From: Flavobacterium soli DSM 19725
Lineage (GTDB): Bacteria; Bacteroidota; Bacteroidia; Flavobacteriales; Flavobacteriaceae
Assembly: GCF_000422705.1 (NCBI RefSeq)
Contig: NZ_KE383908.1
Location: 28,553 to 92,552, forward strand
Length of the DNA stretch: 64,000 nucleotides
Direction: 5' to 3'
The notes under the pieces are model-generated. The model did not search any database. It had not been told where the DNA came from and worked only from the letters and a program-made list of their open reading frames with translations. Below, piece after piece: positions 59,826 through 64,000 of the stretch (its first letter is position 1; every line of letters begins with the position of its first letter). The position numbers and the translations under genes were made by a program.

Positions 59826-60589
59826 TGGTTACCGAATTGTAAGTGGTTCAATGTTATGATTGTGGAAGTACCGCTTGTACTTGATTTTATTTTATGAGCA
59901 CCTTTAAGGTACATCATCCTCAGCTCAATATTTTGTAAGCCTATACCTTTTTTTGCCTCTTTATAGTCGAATCCTTTTCCATTATCTCTCACAATCAGTG
60001 TGAGGTTTGTGTTCGTAATTTTTAATTGGATATAAACGTCTGAAGCTCCTGAGTGCTTATGGATATTAGTAATAAGCTCTTGTACAATCCTCGCTATCTG
60101 TATCTTAAGGTTTTGGTTTATAGTTGTAGCGGTGTCAATGTTTGTATAAAAATGAACCCGCAAGTATTTTTTCCATGGCATTGTGATATCTTCCAGTAGC
60201 TCATTCAATTCTACAGCATCGAGCATTGGTGGACTTAAATCATGTGATATTCGCCGTGCTTCGGCAATTGTCTCTCCCAAAAGTAAGTCTATCTGTTCAA
60301 AGTTGTATTCCAATTGATTCTTAAGGCGTAATATAGTTAATTTACCAATTAAAGAATCATGCAAATCAGCTGCAATACGTGTTCTCTCCTGTTCTTGTAC
60401 TGCAATACCGCTTTCCAAAAGATTTTTTTGGTATTCGAGTTGTAGCCTAGACTCTTTGAGTTTGTTTTCTACCATGCGTTTGAAATTTAACTGTACGAGC
60501 TTTACAAATGATACTGCTAATATCGCTATGACGGCCAAAACAACTAAAATCCAGACTGCAATCGTTTTTGGGTCGAGCCATTTTTCCAT
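59822..60589 (-). CDS. Sensor histidine kinase (HisKA_3)
   Basis: The 255-residue protein has one N-terminal membrane helix (IAVWILVVLAVIAILAVSFV), then the HisKA_3 segment RTRIAADLHDSLIGKLTIL (phospho-acceptor His77) and an HATPase domain (VQELITNIHKHSGA; VRDNGKGFDY; KGIGLQNIELRM). It lacks a sensor domain, so the membrane protein encoded upstream may sense for it. It overlaps that gene by 46 bp and the response regulator gene by 4 bp. Confidence 0.93.
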   Translation of the reverse strand: MEKWLDPKTIAVWILVVLAVIAILAVSFVKLVQLNFKRMVENKLKESRLQLEYQKNLLESGIAVQEQERTRIAADLHDSLIGKLTILRLKNQLEYNFEQIDLLLGETIAEARRISHDLSPPMLDAVELNELLEDITMPWKKYLRVHFYTNIDTATTINQNLKIQIARIVQELITNIHKHSGASDVYIQLKITNTNLTLIVRDNGKGFDYKEAKKGIGLQNIELRMMYLKGAHKIKSSTSGTSTIITLNHLQFGNQ

Positions 60590-61209
60590 ATTTCCTTACT
60601 TAAAAAGGTATAAAGTGAAATTGTTAATAATAGATTTGCAAACCAGAAGTAGAACTTTACAGAAGAGGTAACATTGATAAGAAAATTTACAGGTAGGAAG
60701 AAAATCAAGTTTAAAGAAAAATAAATCACAAAAACAGAACTTAACTTTACTAGCATGCTGTCTTGTTGTTCCTTGCCTAAGTTTTCAAAAAGACTATTGA
60801 TGGACATGATGATGATGATAAAAGAACATATTACTTTAGAATAAGGCTGAAAATCAATTGGTTCTACATCATTCAGTGTAAACATTTCATAAATCATATA
60901 CACTGAAGCAATGAAAGTAAATACAGTATAGGGCCATATATTTTTTTTGAAAAAGCAAACCCGGTAGTATACATAAAAGAATACCAACTCCAATAAGCTG
61001 AAAATTACGATAAAGATTAAATTGTTATGATAAACCTCTCCTATGATTCGGCTTACAATATCGACAGTAAGGCAAATAGAAAGATATATAACTAAGAATT
61101 GATTTTTTTTATCCAAGTATCGGTAGTAACAAGCACCAGCTATTACGCCAAGAAGCAATAATAACGGAACCAGTAGTGTACCGATACTAAGTAATCTGTT
61201 AAAAGACAT
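60544..61209 (-). CDS. Membrane protein, possible sensor partner
   Basis: The 221-residue protein has six or seven membrane helices, including LLSIGTLLVPLLLLLGVIAGACYY, FLVIYLSICLTVDIV, IFIVIFSLLELVFFYVYYRV, SKVICSFIIIIMSINSL, SSVFVIYFSLNLIFFLP and YFWFANLLLTISLYTF. I recognise no named family. Its stop overlaps the kinase start by 46 bp, an unusually long overlap that points to linked translation. It probably feeds a signal to the kinase, which has no sensor domain of its own (inference). Confidence 0.78.
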   Translation of the reverse strand: MSFNRLLSIGTLLVPLLLLLGVIAGACYYRYLDKKNQFLVIYLSICLTVDIVSRIIGEVYHNNLIFIVIFSLLELVFFYVYYRVCFFKKNIWPYTVFTFIASVYMIYEMFTLNDVEPIDFQPYSKVICSFIIIIMSINSLFENLGKEQQDSMLVKLSSVFVIYFSLNLIFFLPVNFLINVTSSVKFYFWFANLLLTISLYTFLSKEIWKNGSTQKRLQSGF

Positions 61210-61218
61210 TTGTTTACT

Positions 61219-61833
61219 TTATAGTAAATTCAGCAAGTAAAAGCTACTTTGTGGAGCAACATCAAAAGGAGGTACAGGTCTTACTGTATCATAAAATGCG
61301 GTTTTGGATTTTGAATTATATACCGTAATAAGATCCGCAGTGCCGTTAGCTGAAGCAGCAACTTCTTCTTTTAAGCCAAAGAAACTAGTATATTCAACAT
61401 CTCGCTGCATATAGGATGAGGGAACATAAAATGCTTTAAAGATCCCTTGTGTTTGTTGTCGATTGTTTATCTGGACAGTCGCCCATGCGGCATAATCTCT
61501 TTTCCAAGCATCAATTCTTTTTAAGGCTTCGGCTTCTGGAATTTCATCTGAATTGCCTAGATTTCTTTTCACTTTGCAAACCGTAATGGCATTAAATAAA
61601 TCTGACTCACTGCTATTGTGATCTGCTGTAGCGTCAATTAAAAACATATAAAACTCATTTTCTGCTGCACAAATTCCAGGATATGCATGAATAGCAGAAG
61701 TTTCTGGCGCATTTCTTTTGAACGAAAAATAATTTCCCAAACTAAGGAATTCGATCACTTCGGATGAATTATCCCTAATATTGTTCCATTCTCTTAAACA
61801 TCTTAAGATGCTTTCTAAATTGTTAAATTCCAT
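61219..61833 (-). CDS. Hypothetical protein at the head of the two-component operon
   Basis: ATG 61833 (MEFNNLESILRCLREWNNIRDNSSEV) gives 204 residues; the upstream in-frame start at 61944 adds a basic tail with a weak context. The protein has no signal or membrane segment. The middle part is alpha/beta (YPGICAAENEFYMFLIDATAD) with ALKRIDAWKRDYAAWA and EYTSFFGLKEE. Family not recognised. It lies 9 bp before the membrane protein gene and is probably co-transcribed with the kinase and regulator. Confidence 0.68.
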   Translation of the reverse strand: MEFNNLESILRCLREWNNIRDNSSEVIEFLSLGNYFSFKRNAPETSAIHAYPGICAAENEFYMFLIDATADHNSSESDLFNAITVCKVKRNLGNSDEIPEAEALKRIDAWKRDYAAWATVQINNRQQTQGIFKAFYVPSSYMQRDVEYTSFFGLKEEVAASANGTADLITVYNSKSKTAFYDTVRPVPPFDVAPQSSFYLLNLL

Positions 61834-62123
61834 AATTTTTGTTTGTATTAGTAGTTGAATATTTGGTTTTATTTTTAGGGGTACGTGAGAATTTTCTTTT
61901 TCAAAGATATAGCTTTGATTAATATTAGACAATCTGAAAAGCAACTTTTTTTGTTATTATTAACGAGTATATAATTGTTATAGGAAATAAAAAGCATGTT
62001 ATATCTGTACCGTACAAAAGTATTTTCTATTATTTGCAAACAGGTAATTCTACCTGTTTTTACAAAAAACTAATGTCTTAGCTTTGTCCTAATCAATTTT
62101 TTTTTTGGACAAAATATGGAAGT

Positions 62124-62138
62124 ATTGGTATAACCAAT
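62124..62138. promoter_or_regulatory. Palindrome ATTGGTATAACCAAT
   Basis: A perfect 15-bp dyad apart from its central base, in the gap between the two-component operon and the tail-collar gene. The same TTGGTATA half recurs in the hairpin at 57874-57919. A hairpin AAACAGGTA/TACCTGTTT lies nearby at 62038-62059. This could be a binding site for the neighbouring response regulator. Confidence 0.45.
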
Positions 62139-62350
62139 ATACAATTCCAACCAAAATTTGCTCTATTTAGATTGGATGCGTATCAAGCAGAATTTTTTAA
62201 TCCTTCCCACTATCTTGCTGTTTATGTTTACAGTAAGGGTAGTGGTCAGAATCAGGTATCAAAGAGTGGGATAAAAAATCAAGAAAGGCCCCAAGTCTAC
62301 CAAAACTATTAAAAAACCAAATATAATAATAACCCTTAAAAACTAAAATT

Positions 62351-62917
62351 ATGGACGAGTATTTAGGAATCATTAAATTATTTGCTGGCAATTTTGCACC
62401 AAGAGGATGGATGCAATGCAATGGACAGCTTTTACCTATTTCATCAAACACTGCCTTATTCTCAATCTTGGGAACCACTTATGGAGGCGATGGAGTAACC
62501 ACTTTTGCATTGCCTGATCTTAGGAACAGGGTTGCTGCAGGAGTGAGCAATACATTGCCAGAGGGAGCTACGGTAGGAGCTGCATCAACTATTGCTTTTG
62601 GACAAGGAATTCTTTCTGTTGCAAATATTCCAGCCCACACTCATAATGCCACAGGCACAATTAATGTAAATAATGTTGCGGGAACTTCAACTGATCCTAC
62701 CAACAACTATTTAGGAAGTTCGGGACCTGCAACAGATAAAGAGTACAATGATGCTGCTCCAACGGGAACAATGAACGCTGGAGCAGTAAGTGTTACTGTT
62801 GGAAGTACTGGAAACGGTGCACCATTTACTGTTCAGACTAGTGTTGATGTAATGCAACCTACCTTGGCTTTGTTTTATATCATCTGTACAGAAGGAATCT
62901 ATCCATCACGCCCGTAA
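62351..62917 (+). CDS. Phage tail-collar (microcystin-dependent protein) family protein
   Basis: The 188-residue protein matches the Tail Collar/MdpB family: LGIIKLFAGNFAPRGWMQCNGQLLPISSNTALFSILGTTYGGDG, TFALPDLRNRVA, then PAHTHNATG and a C-terminal PTLALFYIICTEGIYPSR. Such genes occur singly or in small sets in Bacteroidota, without other phage genes, as here. They lack a signal peptide; the role is unknown. The SprB-type adhesin gene follows after a terminator, 73 bp away. Confidence 0.92.
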   Translation: MDEYLGIIKLFAGNFAPRGWMQCNGQLLPISSNTALFSILGTTYGGDGVTTFALPDLRNRVAAGVSNTLPEGATVGAASTIAFGQGILSVANIPAHTHNATGTINVNNVAGTSTDPTNNYLGSSGPATDKEYNDAAPTGTMNAGAVSVTVGSTGNGAPFTVQTSVDVMQPTLALFYIICTEGIYPSRP

Positions 62918-62932
62918 TATAATGGGTTCATG

Positions 62933-62962
62933 AAAAAGGCGGTTCTTCAGGACCGCCTTTTT
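62933..62962 (+). terminator. Terminator of the tail-collar gene
   Basis: AAAAAGGCGGT (62933-62943) pairs with ACCGCCTTTTT (62952-62962). Confidence 0.88.
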
Positions 62963-62990
62963 AATTAGAAAATTTTAAAATTTGATTGAT

Positions 62991-64000
62991 ATGAAACAAA
63001 AAATATTTTTTATAATGTTGTTTGTTGCAATGCTCCTGCCAAAAGCAGGATTTTCGCAGTTAACAGCAGCTGATCAAGGTGGTTGCCTTCTCAGTGGGGA
63101 TGTTTGGTCTCCTAATGGAAGTGTAGCAGGACATACTACTTATCAAACTCTTCTGTCATGTTGTGGAGTACCATGTAGAGTTCAATGGAGTGTTGCAAAC
63201 AATCGCTGGGAGGTTATTGCAGCTGTAGATAGTGATGGTGTTTTTAACGATGTATTGAATTATAATACTACCAATACAAGCCCAAATCCTCCAGCACTTG
63301 GAAACGGCAATTGGACAGATTCAGGTTTTGGTTGTGGCTCTCTTACGCAATTCAGTGGTCCTTATACTACTTCCGCTAATCCTGCACCAGTAATAACTGG
63401 AAATCCTCCAAACAGGACCATCTGTGTGGGAGCTAATACTACCTTTACTGTATCGGCCACTGGAGCTACATCCTATCAGTGGCAGGTAAACACCGGAGGA
63501 GGATTTACAAATATTTCAAATGGAGCACCTTATTCAGGTGCAACCACTACAACACTTACCATAACTAATGCAACTGCATCTATGAATGGTTATACATATC
63601 GTGCGGTAGCTACAGGCTCTGGCTCTGCTACCTCTAGTTCGGGAACTTTAACAATATCCAACATTGTTACAACTGGCTCAAAGAGCGATATTTTATGTAA
63701 TGGAGGTAATGGTACAGCTACTGTAATAGCATCTGGCGGAATAAGCCCTTATTCCTACTCATGGGCGCCTTCAGGAGGAACAGCGGCAACAGCCAGCGGA
63801 CTTTCTGCCGGGACTTATACTGTTACTGTTACAGATAATATAGGTTGTGAAGCCACAAGGAGCTTTACCATTACCGAGCCAACACAGCTTGTAGCTTCCC
63901 CTGCAGCACAGACCAACATCGCCTGCAACGGCGGTGCTACCGGGTCGGCAATGGTCAACGTTTCTGGCGGGACACCTGGCTACACCTATTCATGGTCGCC
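62991..64000 (+). CDS. Large secreted SprB-repeat adhesin, 5' part (runs off the window)
   Basis: ATG 62991 opens a frame that stays open to the end of the window (336 codons). It has a signal peptide (MKQKIFFIMLFVAMLLPKAG, then FSQ), a cysteine-containing N-terminal domain (GGCLLSGDVWSPNGS, LLSCCGVPCRVQW, GFGCGSL), an Ig-like domain (TICVGANTTFTVSATGATSYQWQV) and then SprB repeats of the type SDILCNGGNGTATVIASGG, YSYSWAPSGG, ASGLSAGTYTVTVTDNIGC; a second copy starts at the window edge. SprB-type proteins are very long T9SS cargo used in gliding and adhesion. The sorting domain must lie outside the window. Confidence 0.9.
   Translation, partial: MKQKIFFIMLFVAMLLPKAGFSQLTAADQGGCLLSGDVWSPNGSVAGHTTYQTLLSCCGVPCRVQWSVANNRWEVIAAVDSDGVFNDVLNYNTTNTSPNPPALGNGNWTDSGFGCGSLTQFSGPYTTSANPAPVITGNPPNRTICVGANTTFTVSATGATSYQWQVNTGGGFTNISNGAPYSGATTTTLTITNATASMNGYTYRAVATGSGSATSSSGTLTISNIVTTGSKSDILCNGGNGTATVIASGGISPYSYSWAPSGGTAATASGLSAGTYTVTVTDNIGCEATRSFTITEPTQLVASPAAQTNIACNGGATGSAMVNVSGGTPGYTYSWS

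Noticed and set aside
62351..62917. Prophage
   Set aside because: A single tail-collar gene with no capsid, terminase, integrase or lysis genes around it.

Overview
The window reads as a chromosome segment of a Bacteroidota bacterium, most likely a Flavobacterium-like member of the Flavobacteriaceae. Evidence: AT-rich DNA, TAnnTTTG-type -7 promoter elements, frequent TTG starts, type IX secretion (T9SS) sorting domains of types A and B, SprB-type repeats, and Bacteroidota families such as DUF349, DUF2490, DUF4199, DUF4494, OstA-like and YeeE/YedE (DUF6691). No rRNA, tRNA, CRISPR array or intact transposase gene was seen.

Layout. 0-2.6 kb: a 21-bp heptad-coding repeat, a secreted-protein gene broken at an A11 tract, and a mercaptopyruvate-type sulfurtransferase. 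2.8-5.8 kb: a pair of sulfur-transport membrane proteins and small envelope proteins. 6-7.7 kb: kdsA (LPS Kdo synthesis) and an outer-membrane protein. 8.1-11.7 kb: a probable regulon made of membrane proteins, a winged-helix regulator, a Coq4-like protein and CreD; two of its promoters carry the same ACTTTG-N5-CAAAGT dyad. 12.9-17.1 kb: (p)ppGpp synthetase/hydrolase, a Fur-family repressor and purA. 17.1-35.2 kb: large T9SS proteins, a GH13 amylase lipoprotein, OstA-like protein, a class-III aminotransferase, a TPR protein, aroE and a DUF349 protein. 35.5-37.4 kb: esterase, GNAT and nuclease. 37.4-45.5 kb: an accessory stretch with a gene fragment ending in a long inverted repeat, two ~105-bp direct repeats about 4.7 kb apart, an OLD-type ATPase/TOPRIM gene next to a DUF1883-TIR gene, four TTACGG/CCGTAA dyads, a G-quadruplex-type repeat and a 175-bp tandem duplication. 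45.5-48.3 kb: a small lipoprotein, TPR histidine kinase and response regulator operon. 50-55.8 kb: a T9SS protein and a three-gene biotin-dependent acyl-CoA carboxylase operon. 55.9-61.9 kb: a DUF2490 protein, a stand-alone receiver, a DUF4494 protein and a second two-component operon. 62.3 kb to the end: a tail-collar protein followed by the start of a large SprB-repeat adhesin that runs off the window.

The best candidate for an undescribed system is the pair at 40.4-43.3 kb. A DUF1883-TIR protein (likely NAD-consuming effector) lies upstream of an OLD-family ATPase with a TOPRIM nuclease domain, on the same strand, in very AT-rich DNA and between diverged direct repeats. Both parts belong to families used in anti-phage defence, but I do not recognise the combination as a named system. 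All functional statements rest on reading the sequence; no database search was run.
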